NCBI GenBank assembly: GCA_032622095.1
Contig: CP136065.1
Location: 53,441,949-53,505,948 of the forward strand
Source of the DNA: Siphonodentalium dalli
Taxonomy: Eukaryota; Mollusca; Scaphopoda; Gadilida; Siphonodentaliidae
DNA: 64,000 nt
Direction: 5' to 3'
In this document: positions 11,891-20,882 of the stretch, piece after piece
Numbering within the stretch: the stretch's first letter is position 1
Layout: each line of letters opens with the position of its first letter
The notes under the pieces: model-generated
What the model was told of the DNA's origin: nothing
Databases searched by the model: none
Seen by the model: only the letters and a program-made list of their open reading frames with translations
Position numbers and translations under genes: made by a program

Positions 11891-12601
11891 TCAGTTCTGG
11901 TTGACTGTTCTCATGATTCTGTGAAGCCATAATTTGGTCAGCTTTTCATCTGTGTGGACACCGTCTCGGTATAAGTTGAAATTGAGGCTGCGAATACCGT
12001 TTCTTACCCGAAACATGTCATAATTAAATTTCGGACTGTTTTTTCCGGCATTCAGGTTATGTGTTTGAATCCAAGTGTTTACTTGTGAGATTCTTCGGTC
12101 TAACTCATGGTCTTCCTCTAAGAAGATCGTAGGGTTGTTATGCCCATGCTTAAGATTCCATCTGTAAATGCTTATTGGCGGGATTTCCAGAAAAATCACT
12201 GTTAGATTTCGATGTTTCGAAAAATATTCGTTGTATTCATTATATGAAGTAGTAATGTTATCAAGAGCTCTTCCTGAATTTCCATGTCGGAGGTATATGA
12301 ATTTGTCAAGTTTTATTGTCAAATCACAGGTTCCAAGCCAAATGTATAATTCCACTTTGGTGTTCTTATCGCATTCTTTGGATATTCGATCTCTTACTCG
12401 CCCTAGTTTTTCCCTGATTGTACAACCCGATGTATGCAGCCAAAGAATTCCATCTCCTGTATCGTTTAATGTTCTATTCTTTGAAAACTCTTCAACTAAA
12501 TATCTCCCTTTACTATCGGTTACTATGATTTTAAATGCATCGTTTCCCGTTTCCACGTAGATTGCTTCGTTTAAAGATCGCTGCAAGTTACTGTTGCTCA
12601 T
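11891..12601 (-). CDS. LINE-encoded SGNH/GDSL-type hydrolase ORF
   Basis: This is an intact ORF of 236 residues with an ATG at 12601. The SGNH signature blocks are visible: a nucleophile region KIIVTDSKGRYL at about residue 25, WLGTCDLT at about 110 (the block III region), and YRDGVHTDEKL near residue 212 (Asp-x-x-His, block V). An esterase of this fold occurs in the first ORF of some CR1/L2 LINEs, where it may bind lipid or act in the RNP; its substrate is unknown. Here it is a separate ORF, 0.9 kb upstream of the PHD ORF on the same strand and inside the same insertion boundaries, so it belongs to the element and not to a host gene. Confidence 0.75.
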   Translation of the reverse strand: MSNSNLQRSLNEAIYVETGNDAFKIIVTDSKGRYLVEEFSKNRTLNDTGDGILWLHTSGCTIREKLGRVRDRISKECDKNTKVELYIWLGTCDLTIKLDKFIYLRHGNSGRALDNITTSYNEYNEYFSKHRNLTVIFLEIPPISIYRWNLKHGHNNPTIFLEEDHELDRRISQVNTWIQTHNLNAGKNSPKFNYDMFRVRNGIRSLNFNLYRDGVHTDEKLTKLWLHRIMRTVNQN

Positions 12602-12635
12602 TATATTTGTGAATACTAATAATTCAAGATTTATG

Positions 12636-12828
12636 GATGAAACACGATGTCGCTAAAAATGGCGTCATTGTCACAAGAGAAGTTTGAGATCGTAATATAC
12701 AACCAAAATGTTCGGTAAATATGAAATGTTAACCGCACAACATTGTAAGGTGATTATAATTCCTCAATAATCATAAGTCATAAATAACACTGGGTCCCGA
12801 TTGACCGATGAAACACGATGTCGCTAAA
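12636..12828 (-). repeat. Repeated 22 bp block in the LINE 5' region
   Basis: GATGAAACACGATGTCGCTA followed by AA occurs at 12636-12657 and 12807-12828, 171 bp apart, bracketing the 5' untranslated region of the LINE. Tandem 5' monomers are often promoters in LINEs. The second copy nearly touches the element boundary at 12834, which supports a near-complete 5' end. Confidence 0.7.
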
Positions 12829-12837
12829 CTTCGCGTA

Positions 12838-14516
12838 TACCACCTGCAGGAATATAATTATGCTATCTGAACACCAAATCAAGCATATTATATAACAATA
12901 ACAATGTGAAAAACATTACTTTAATCATATTTTAGAAGGGAACTTTTTGGGGTGATCTCAGCAAGTACTAGTATACAAATGTATTGGAAATGAATAACTG
13001 CCATAAAAAGTACATGATCTGACCTAGTATAAGGCTCGAATGACTATTTATTTGAGAGCAACACTACTTCAGAATGCTAATAAAATGTTATGTGAGTTGT
13101 GTGCTGGAAAATTGTGAGTAGCCATTAGCAAGAAATGTTACACTGAAGTACCAGCACAATGAATACAAATATTGGTACGCAGGTCTGTTCACTCAAGCAG
13201 TGAGCAACCAACTGGCACTAGGCCACGGCGTCAGAGATAGCTGGTCAACTAGGAATTTGGATATGGACATATGACCTAAAACTCATCTCAGCCCAAAGGT
13301 TTATATCAGCTCTTGCAAATGGATGCTCACAATTTTCCAAAACGCAACTAAATTTGAAGGTTCAAATGAACCATTTCGGATTAAATTTACTGGATGATGT
13401 GGTGAATATTTATATTTATCGTACATACTACGTGTAATATACGGTAATATTAATAATACACATATTTGACCATGTGTATGTTGTTTAAAGTTTACAGATA
13501 ATTTGCAGCTAAATAATTGTATTCTACTGACAACCCAATCATACTAGCCCGTGTACACAGGGGCTTGAAACGCGCTCCACTGCGGCGCTGCCCGCTCCCT
13601 CTGCAGGGTACATGTGCATGTACAAGAGACACGATGGAACGATATAATTTCCCCCGATTTACCATCACTCGGAAACTGACAAAAATTATAACATTTATCC
13701 GAGCAATCACATTGACGTCGGATAGTTCGGTGAAGGATTCCTTAACGTAAAGAAGATACACATATAAGGACGGCGTGTGGGGCGGCACGACAAACCCTTT
13801 ATTTCCATTACTGGGGCTTCCTGAAATTTTGGGAAACCCAATGTCAATGCATTCTCTTATATATGCGAGTCGCTCATATATAGGGCGCCTCGAATAATGT
13901 ATTGGCCTATAACAATATTTACCTTGACCATTGCCTATAAGCATTTGCATTTTCCTATATATGCGATGCTGCCTATATCGGAGAATCGAATATATAAGAG
14001 AATGCACTGGCACAGGATCTTTGAATGATGCTGCACCCTGCAGCTCGACTCCTGTCGTGAAATGGATAAAGATTCGCGGTCCTATTTGACACGAAATATT
14101 CCGCTTACCATGCGAAGACCTATATGACACATGTTTACGAACAACCCACAAGATCATCCATACAGTTCGTTAATACACTGAAAATGATCGAATTGAAGCA
14201 GGAAAATTGAGAACGCTCTTTTTCAACTACCACATTTGGACGAGGGAAGGATAGACGCTCTTTATACGATCGATGGGAATATAGGTAGATGATCAGGTAT
14301 GTCTTCAACAAATATGCCTGGGTATTTGGGGGTGAATGGTGAAAGTTGGTGTATTATATGCTGTCTATTATATAGGGTTGCGCTGAACTCAGTTATTATT
14401 CGTGTGGGCTTGTTATCATTGGAAGGAACGATTTCATGAGATTGGTACAGTGACCCCTTGCATTGTTTTCTGGGTCTAAGTTGATAGTCTCCCATTAAGA
14501 TACAATTCCTCGGCAC
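12838..14516. other. Unit 1 non-coding tail with internal palindromes
   Basis: The sequence is shared with 23398-25078 and 38357-40016. Within about 13843-14020 is a set of inverted blocks (GCATTCTCTTATATATGCGA versus ATATATAAGAGAATGC) that recur as a much larger inverted repeat at 57528-57966. An open frame on the minus strand crosses these palindromes and is considered spurious. Confidence 0.55.
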
Positions 14517-14642
14517 GACTTACCAGATGATGAACGTTTTGTATGTGTTTTCACTGTGGTCCGCGCTATTCGACCGAATACCAGGTACAGGGGCGGGTCC
14601 AGGAAATTTGAAAAGGGGGGCGCCATTAATATTATGCATATA

Positions 14643-14808
14643 TGATGCAATTTTTTTCAAAAGACAGACGAATTATCCTCTGACCATTTCTGTATCTTGT
14701 AACCAAACACTCATGTTCTGTTTATCAATGACCATGGTGCAGCAGAAGGTTGTAATACAGTACCCCCGTCAAAATGGTGAAAATGGCCAGAAATCGTGTA
14801 TTGCTACC
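14643..14808. mobile_element. Truncated right end of a TTAA element (element P)
   Basis: About 165 bp are nearly identical to the right end of the element at 18053-18700, ending GTATTGCTACC followed by TTAA (14809-14812). The left side joins unit 1 within TGATGCA, which both parents share. It is therefore a fragment, cut by a microhomology junction. Confidence 0.75.
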
Positions 14809-14812
14809 TTAA

Positions 14813-15161
14813 AGAAGCATGTCAAATTACCTATTTTTGGTCAATTCATCTTCCCTATTTTCGTGTCAACATTGGATGAATTGTATATTCTTTGCAAAAC
14901 ACATTTTCCCTTTCTCAGACATCTCATTCATTTCCAAAAATCAAAATTAAAGCCAAAACATGTGTAAACAGGTATATGTTACTAAATATAGCGCACTATT
15001 CCACCTGCAAAAACCTGTTATGATTTTGAAGATTGTGATATTTTTTTTTTACTCGAGAGACTTCGTATAATTAACATCGACAGAATCAACCATACACAAA
15101 TTTAATGTTTTCGTTATGCAAAAACAAGTACCGGTGTATGTGTTATTTCTTCTTGTTACAG
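14813..15161. other. Sequence upstream of the endonuclease exon
   Basis: No coding feature is recognised. The stretch contains a poly-T run near 15045 and ends in a good splice acceptor, TTCTTCTTGTTACAG, at 15147-15161. Confidence 0.4.
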
Positions 15162-15553
15162 GTAATATGTCACAGATTTTTAAATCCATTCCGAGCGAAA
15201 GAAAGCTGGCCTCATTACGGAAGTCGATCGTACGTAACAGCCTAAGAAGTTATTCTGGTTGTCATTTATGGACTGCACAGGTGCGAGAAGGATATGGAAA
15301 GTTGAGTGTTAGATTAGATGGCAAAGTACAGATTGTTGCAGCACATCGACTCGCCTACTTTGTCCATCACCAAGTGCCATTGACACCGTCAGAGCATGCG
15401 TCTCATTTATGCCACAACAAGGACTGTGTCAACCCAACTCATATATCGCTGGAGCCGGACAAAATAAACAAAGACCGCAGAGACTGCCTGGACAACATGG
15501 CGTGTAATGGTCATAGAGGCTATCGTTCGTGCATGTTATGGTTATATCGGCAG
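15162..15553 (+). CDS. I-PpoI-like His-Cys (His-Me finger) endonuclease exon
   Basis: The open frame spans 15116-15649, but a polypyrimidine tract plus CAG at 15161 and a CAG|GTAAGA donor after 15553 suggest an exon of 15162-15553, with ATG at 15167. The protein has GCHLWTAQVREGYGKL, then AAHRLAYFVHH, then the key cluster ASHLCHNKDCVNPTHISLEP, which ends before an N in DKINKDR. This His/Cys arrangement (catalytic His in SHLC, Cys-x4-Cys-x4-His zinc ligands, later Asn) is the zinc-binding loop fold of homing endonucleases such as I-PpoI. It would cleave DNA in a metal-dependent way. It may be a transposon component or a domesticated domain. Further exons were not identified. Confidence 0.7.
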
Positions 15554-15649
15554 GTAAGATACATATATAAATCTCTGATAAACTTTAAAAATGACAACAA
15601 CAAACATCAACGATATATTTTGTCAACTTTACAATCTTTGATACGGTGA

Positions 15650-16098
15650 GTGAGCATTCAATCCATGGTAAAAAATAGTATATTTTTTATTCCCCAAATC
15701 GAAATATTTACCGGTATGTTTTTATTTAACGATTACATTTTTTTTTCCGACTGATATATCGTTGATGTTTGTATTCATTCTGCGACTGGCGTCTTGAATG
15801 ATAGAAAGCCATTCTGTCTCTTTTTTTCAATTGAACGGTCATTGGGTCTTTGTCGTGGCAAGTGACACCAACAGATTTTGCCAATAAAATGAGGGATTTT
15901 CCTGCTCCGTGGGTGGTCGAGTGAACCACAGAATGGCACAGTCCTTGAAAGTTTCTGCTCCATATGGTGCTTTTTGGTGCGTACGTGAAAATACGATGGT
16001 TGATACTTTCATTTTTGTTTGTATCATATAAACGGCTGAGCTTCTGCAGCATATTGAGTGAGAAATATTTTTCCAATTCGTTCTGTATTATTATCTGG
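15650..16098. other. Gap between convergent genes
   Basis: The stretch separates the plus-strand endonuclease exon from the minus-strand transposase-like ORF. It is T-rich, and no domain is recognised in its short frames. Confidence 0.4.
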
Positions 16099-17637
16099 TC
16101 ACATTTTTTTTACATGTACGTGACGCGAAAATGGAAGATGTTTTGTGGTGTATGATTTTAGATGCGCCTTACAGACCAGTGATGATGCTGGACATTTCTT
16201 GTGGTTGTTTGTGAAACAAGGTGTTATGTTCTGAATGGCCTTATATGCTTTTGTTACAAATTTGTCCTTATCTCGAAACAATTTCCTGATGCGAACAAGC
16301 TCCATTCTTACTCGGTTGCGTATACTTGACGACAGTTTCTTTACGAATGATGATTTTTCTCCCCCTAAAACTGCAGGTTTGGTAGTTAATTTCAGTTTCT
16401 GTATTCTCTTTTGCAGGGTTCGTAATGAATGAATAAAACAAGTGAAGTGTGCTATTGGCGCCGATGTCGTTGGAAGGTCTCGGACAGTTTTCTGGAGTTG
16501 GGAACTGGCGTCAGTTGTAACTGATTGGACGCGAACAAGACCGGCATCATTTATGGAATTTAATGACATTTTTGCCATTGAGGACTCAGTCGACGCAATT
16601 GAGTTGTCTAGTGAGACATTCCTGTTGCAAAACGAGCGATCGGTATGTTTACACAATCTCTTTGTGCATAACTTGTTCGAAACTGACATTGCGAGCGGTA
16701 ACTTTCTTGATGTATTCTGCTCTGTGACGACAGAAACCGACTGTGTAGCAGCTTCACAGCCAGCTTGTGGGCGATTATTATAAGCCGTGTCAACAGAAAC
16801 ATCAATGTTATTGTTTTCGGTCAGCAGATTTCGTGTACTTTGCAAGAATATCTGATTCTGTTGCATGGAATCGGTGTTCATTTCGACAGTTTTGTCGCAG
16901 AATTTGCTGAGACGATTGGACAGCAGTGAACAGGATGGAGGTTGAATGTTCAGACAACTCAAAATAAGACATATGTCCGATGGTCCGACTTTGCTCTTGA
17001 GCATGGATAAGCATAACCGATCATTCAGTCCACCTGCAGGCAATCCCCTTGAAGATTTAGCTGATGTATCAGACAAAACACTGCGGACTCCTTCCATCTG
17101 GCAGGACACGCACTTTATTCTGGCATAAACACAAATGCCTAGTTTCTGGCAGATTGCCATTTCTGGAATTGGCCGTTGACATTTCCCGTTATTGTGAATA
17201 TCAAAGAATGAAGCATAAGCTGAATTAATTTTGTTCAGATTCACAATATGATTTTCATACGTGCTGTCAATTTCACATTGGGTCTCATCATGTGGCAAAT
17301 TAATGGGCCGAAGTTTCCCGGGTAGAATCCCATCACTCGCCATGTTGCATGCTTCTAAATATTCATCAGTGCGCTTGTGTCTAAGAACCGTAATTTTTTC
17401 TCCACTTCGATTTTTATCCTGAGAATTAGAATCAGCCCTCTCTTCATGTTGCTTATCAGATGGTGTATTACACCATCTAATTGGCACCGTGCCATCTTTG
17501 AAACCTTGATTTCTTTTATTTAACTTTTTCATTGTGTTGGAGATAAACAAATAATTGTTCGAGTTTGTATGTAAAGAATTGGAACACCATAGAGCAAAAC
17601 AATAATAAGGAATGATGTCATTACAATACGTTGCCAT
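16099..17637 (-). CDS. Transposase-like protein, possibly Mutator-related
   Basis: This is a single ORF of 512 residues without introns. It starts at an ATG (17637); a second Met at about residue 36 (MKKLNKRNQ) is an alternative start. A Cys-bearing module (CQKLGICVYARIKCVSCQ) at about 170-187 is followed by GLPAGGLNDRLCLSMLKSKV and an Asp in DVSVDTAYNNR. A second Asp lies in VQSVTTDASSQ, then CFIHSLRTLQKRI and a His/Cys-rich C-terminus (NNHKKCPASSLVC). Two spaced Asp motifs with a terminal C/H cluster suggest an RNase-H-fold transposase like invertebrate Mutator-like domain proteins. No close relative was checked. It converges on the endonuclease exon and may belong to the same element. Confidence 0.45.
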   Translation of the reverse strand: MATYCNDIIPYYCFALWCSNSLHTNSNNYLFISNTMKKLNKRNQGFKDGTVPIRWCNTPSDKQHEERADSNSQDKNRSGEKITVLRHKRTDEYLEACNMASDGILPGKLRPINLPHDETQCEIDSTYENHIVNLNKINSAYASFFDIHNNGKCQRPIPEMAICQKLGICVYARIKCVSCQMEGVRSVLSDTSAKSSRGLPAGGLNDRLCLSMLKSKVGPSDICLILSCLNIQPPSCSLLSNRLSKFCDKTVEMNTDSMQQNQIFLQSTRNLLTENNNIDVSVDTAYNNRPQAGCEAATQSVSVVTEQNTSRKLPLAMSVSNKLCTKRLCKHTDRSFCNRNVSLDNSIASTESSMAKMSLNSINDAGLVRVQSVTTDASSQLQKTVRDLPTTSAPIAHFTCFIHSLRTLQKRIQKLKLTTKPAVLGGEKSSFVKKLSSSIRNRVRMELVRIRKLFRDKDKFVTKAYKAIQNITPCFTNNHKKCPASSLVCKAHLKSYTTKHLPFSRHVHVKKM

Positions 17638-18048
17638 GGGTGCAACAAAGGGAACTAACTTTTGACATTTCCAGGCACCTGTTGATTACTTCCCTTGGAA
17701 GGAGGGGGTGGGTGGTGTTCCAGAATTGAAAATAAATATGGAATCTGCTATATGAATAACTAACTTGTAACGCTGAGTGATGGAATTTTACTAGAAATAG
17801 ATGCATTACATGTCTAGAATAATTTGACTCCATGGTCTGACCTATAAGTGGTAAATCTGAGATATCCAGGTCACCGTGAACTGCAGACTGGAAATGGCTG
17901 AAATGACTATTACCCAAGGCATGTTGCTTTGTGAATAAAATTTATTTCAACAATATATCCTATACATGTCATATATCAAATTAATCGCCACTACCCAAGG
18001 AACTCGGAAAATGAGTTATCGCTCAAGGGGGGTAACTCTACTTTTCCT
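17638..18048. other. Non-coding stretch upstream of the transposase-like ORF
   Basis: No recognisable feature is visible. It would contain the promoter of the minus-strand ORF. No inverted partner of 14813-14900 was seen, so element termini could not be defined. Confidence 0.35.
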
Positions 18049-18052
18049 TTAA

Positions 18053-18700
18053 GGTAGCAATACACGATTTCATGGGTTGTAGGAGGGCTGAAAAATATGA
18101 TTTTAAGCATATAAGGGCTATAACTGTCAGTTTAGCCTCTGTTATACCTGGGAGTAATGGTTTGATGGTTTAATTATTTTATAAAGGTACCATAGTATAC
18201 AAAATGGGATGATATTTGAATACGAAGTATGTTTTTGGAATCTGATGTCGGCCAGCTCTGTGTGGTACTCCACCGGAAAACAGCTCGAATTCTCTCCCTT
18301 GAAAACAGTCGTCTGCACTTCTGAGAAAAAATTTTAAAATTGCTACGATAACTTTTTTTAATTTTTCAATATATCTGACATATATCTCGGGTCTATCAGC
18401 TCATAAGGTGATTATAGACTGACATTCGCTCTGTCATGGTTAGCTATGCGACCGAAAACGGCCAATTTCGATCAAAAAATGGCTAAAATGAAGATTTTAA
18501 AAAATCAGTCTAGGGGAGATAATTCTACTTGTGATGATGCAATGTTTTCCAAAAGACAGACGAATTATCCTCTGACCATTTCTGTATCTTGTAACCAAAC
18601 ACTCATGTTCTGTTTATCAATGACCATGGTGCAGCAGAAGGTTGTAATACAGTACCCCCGTCAAAATGGTGAAAATGGCCAGAAATCGTGTATTGCTACC
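18053..18700. mobile_element. TTAA element P, 648 bp non-autonomous
   Basis: The left end, GGTAGCAATACACGATTTC, follows TTAA (18049-18052). The right end is its exact inverse, GAAATCGTGTATTGCTACC, at 18682-18700. The right-hand TTAA is missing: the element abuts unit 2 directly at TGAGTGCATG, with CTAC microhomology to the normal unit sequence. No ORF is credible. Terminal inverted repeats with TTAA fit a piggyBac-type MITE. Confidence 0.8.
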
Positions 18701-18789
18701 TGAGTGCATGTATAAATGGCACCAATTGCGAACGAGGTATTCATTCTTTCCAAAATGTCATCATTAGATATCGCACCCGTAGTGGCGTC

Positions 18790-18985
18790 AGGGGCCTCGA
18801 TGGCTCAATCGGTTAGGGGTACAACTCCAATCCGTTTCGCCCTCCAGCGCTGGACTTTTGACTCGAGATTTTTATCTGGTGGAGATGCCAGTTACTCCGA
18901 TTTCCTTCGCCACTAAAACTGGTAATGTCGTGATATGGCCTTAGTTGCTGAAAGCGACATTAAACCCCAATCATTCAATCAATCG
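18790..18985 (+). repeat. tRNA-derived SINE, unit 2 copy
   Basis: This is the same element as in unit 1, including the CAATCCGTTTCG segment lost there. The A-box-like TGGCTCAATCGG is followed by a B-box-like stretch about 35 bases on. The tail is ATTCAATCAATC. Confidence 0.7.
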
Positions 18986-19209
18986 TAGTAGATTATGTTC
19001 AGGTTGACGGCGATACAACATGTGAGATATGCGGATTTAAAACTAAATACAAGTATAACCTGAAGATTCATCAAACAAGACGTCATGGAATCCTGTCGTC
19101 AAGTGTGTTACAACAACAACAACAAAAACAACCAGATGAGACACAAGCTCAGAAAAACACAATGTGTGTGCGATTTGTACATGATGGAATAATAATCGGC
19201 ATATTCTAA
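18986..19209 (+). pseudogene. C2H2 zinc-finger exon fragment, unit 2
   Basis: The open frame includes CEICGFKTKYKYNLKIHQ and TRRH, then a short glutamine run and KNTMCVRFVHDGIIIGIF, with a stop at 19207-19209. No in-frame ATG precedes the finger. It looks like an internal or terminal exon separated from its gene. No expression evidence is available. Confidence 0.45.
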
Positions 19210-19244
19210 GTGGAATCAATTTATATTTTTATAGTCGAAAAAGG

Positions 19245-19790
19245 GAGACAGCTCCGTCAAAAAAAAAAAAATCAGAAGATCTGGACCACATTAAAAATTT
19301 ACTTGAATAATGTGATGGATATTCCTGATGTCAAGTTTAGTTGGGATTAGTTGATATTAACTGGAATTATCCGGACAACACGAACATTTATAGGTCTGAT
19401 AAGGACTATAGCTCTAATAAAAATCATCTGACCGGAACGATATTGGAACATGACATCAACAATGTAATGATTATTACTCGTACCAAGTTTCGTTCCGATC
19501 GGATATTATTCACCGGAGTTATTATCTGGACAACATTAACATAGCAATTTCTAAGTGAAAAAGGGCCATAAATCAGAGAAGAAAAAATCATCGGACTGGA
19601 ACCATAATTGAAATTGACCTCAATAATGTAATTTTCACTCCTCATACGAAGTCTCGTTTCGATCGGATAAATTGAACTGAGGTTAACAACCTGACAAGGA
19701 ATCGGACGGACACACGAACGGACGCGCGAACGAACTGACGCTGTTGATTACAATAGTTCTCCGAAATTATCAGGGGGGGGGGGGTATATT
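19245..19790 (+). repeat. Three-monomer diverged array ending in poly-G, unit 2
   Basis: The array matches that of unit 1 and retains an extra GGTTAACAACCTGACAAGGA segment before the G run at about 19772. Confidence 0.65.
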
Positions 19791-20699
19791 GTTTTGGGCT
19801 TGCAATATGCCGTACAGAAACAAAAGATGTGAATTGCAATTTGCACGACAGTGCTCCTTCAATTCGCCGTATAGTTATCTCTTTCGCCCATAATTTTAAT
19901 AAACAGCCGACAAACTCATGGGTGGTGCTATGTAAGTCATTGGGGACCTTTCTTACGTCATGTGTATATCTATATGTAAACATACAGACGTTTTAGATAT
20001 AAGAAAATCGGTATTTATCAGACCAAGATGCAGACGATCCGTAGAATTTCACCTAATAATCGTTATTTCTGAGGACGTACTTTATATCCAGAATTTGTGA
20101 GAAAGCAAATTTTAGAAGTATAGAATACTCTACTATTATTCAAAAGGACTTTATCTTCCTGATGTGTCCTGGTTTTTAACAATCACGAATATTCGGTAAA
20201 ACGTATCGGCATTTTGTGTAAACAAATGAAATTTTCCTGCATAATTTTCGGTGTCGGATATACACAGTGAAAACATACCGATGAGAGTGACCAATTCAGC
20301 AGTATGCTACACAGCTCTTTATAGGTTGAGGCTTTATGATGAATGTGCCGCTTTAAAAATATCTACGGACGACGGGGTCCGAAACTAATTTGCCACAATG
20401 CGCTTACACTTTATCCCGGGTGCATCATCATTTTACAACTTTAGTGCTATCGTGATATTTGGTACTTATAATGTAGCCTGTGCAGTACTCTTACTAATTT
20501 CAGCGTTTGACCATCTACAGGCATCGTTAATTACTCCCATTCCCCCAACCAATGATGACCATTAGACCTTAGTAATATGTAATGATCAGCATTACGAGCC
20601 AATAATAATCAAAACAAATTCATAATATGTAAGTATTATTATCTTCTCTAACGCCAATCGTGTATTTTACATTTGTGCGCAAACGTTAATAACTTCCGG

Positions 20700-20882
20700 G
20701 TCATGGTTTATATTATGACGTAAGCAGAACTTTGCGGTCTGACGTTCTAGTTGGTTTTTATACGAGCGAAAATCTGTCAAGTTTTATTGCGTTTCAAAGA
20801 ACCGCGTTTCTTCAAAATAGTTTATTTATTACGTCGTGTATTTTGCTTTATGTTGTGCTTCGTGCTTTTGTGAGTCTTCGTC
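20700..20882 (+). promoter_or_regulatory. Putative promoter/5' UTR of the unit 2 gene
   Basis: TGACGTAA at 20716-20723 is a CRE/ATF-like site, and an ETS-like CTTCCGGG lies just upstream at about 20693. Both are present in unit 3 but absent from unit 1. The ATG at 20883 has G at -3 and G at +4. The transcription start was not determined. Confidence 0.35.

Larger units (their letters stand above)
7143..12834 (-). mobile_element. Near full-length CR1-like LINE
   Basis: The boundaries come from comparison with the empty site in unit 2 (near 23394, AATCTAGTATACCACC). The insertion is 5,692 bp with a 3 bp duplication, GTA (7140-7142 and 12835-12837). In sense orientation (minus strand) it has a 5' region with a repeated 22 bp block, an SGNH-hydrolase ORF, a spacer with hairpin repeats, a PHD/coiled-coil ORF, and an endonuclease-RT ORF with one stop. 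It ends in two copies of ACAGGTAAAT. A short tail repeat and little or no target duplication fit the CR1/L2 group. Because the 5' region is retained it is close to full length. Confidence 0.9.
1678..14650 (+). repeat. Tandem unit 1 (LINE-interrupted, right end truncated)
   Basis: Homology to unit 3 begins near AAAAGGGGATAGGG at 1678 (compare about 28262) and runs through the SINE, zinc-finger fragment, repeat array and acylated-protein gene to TGATGCA at about 14650. There it is replaced by foreign DNA, whereas units 2 and 3 continue for another 2.3 kb or more. Unit 1 lacks about 200 bp present in unit 3 near 28285-28480 and about 730 bp corresponding to 25079-25807. It gains a LINE at 7143-12834 and a MITE at 3955-4448. 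It is visibly more diverged from units 2 and 3 than those are from each other. Confidence 0.9.

Noticed and set aside
13492-14157. A 221-residue minus-strand open frame, partly kept in units 2 and 3
   Set aside because: It runs through short palindromic repeats, has no domain, and its length varies between units (170 and 199 residues). Conservation is explained by recent duplication.
18790-18870. tRNA-like start read as a tRNA gene
   Set aside because: No cloverleaf acceptor pairing or intact anticodon arm is evident, and the sequence continues into a SINE body and tail.
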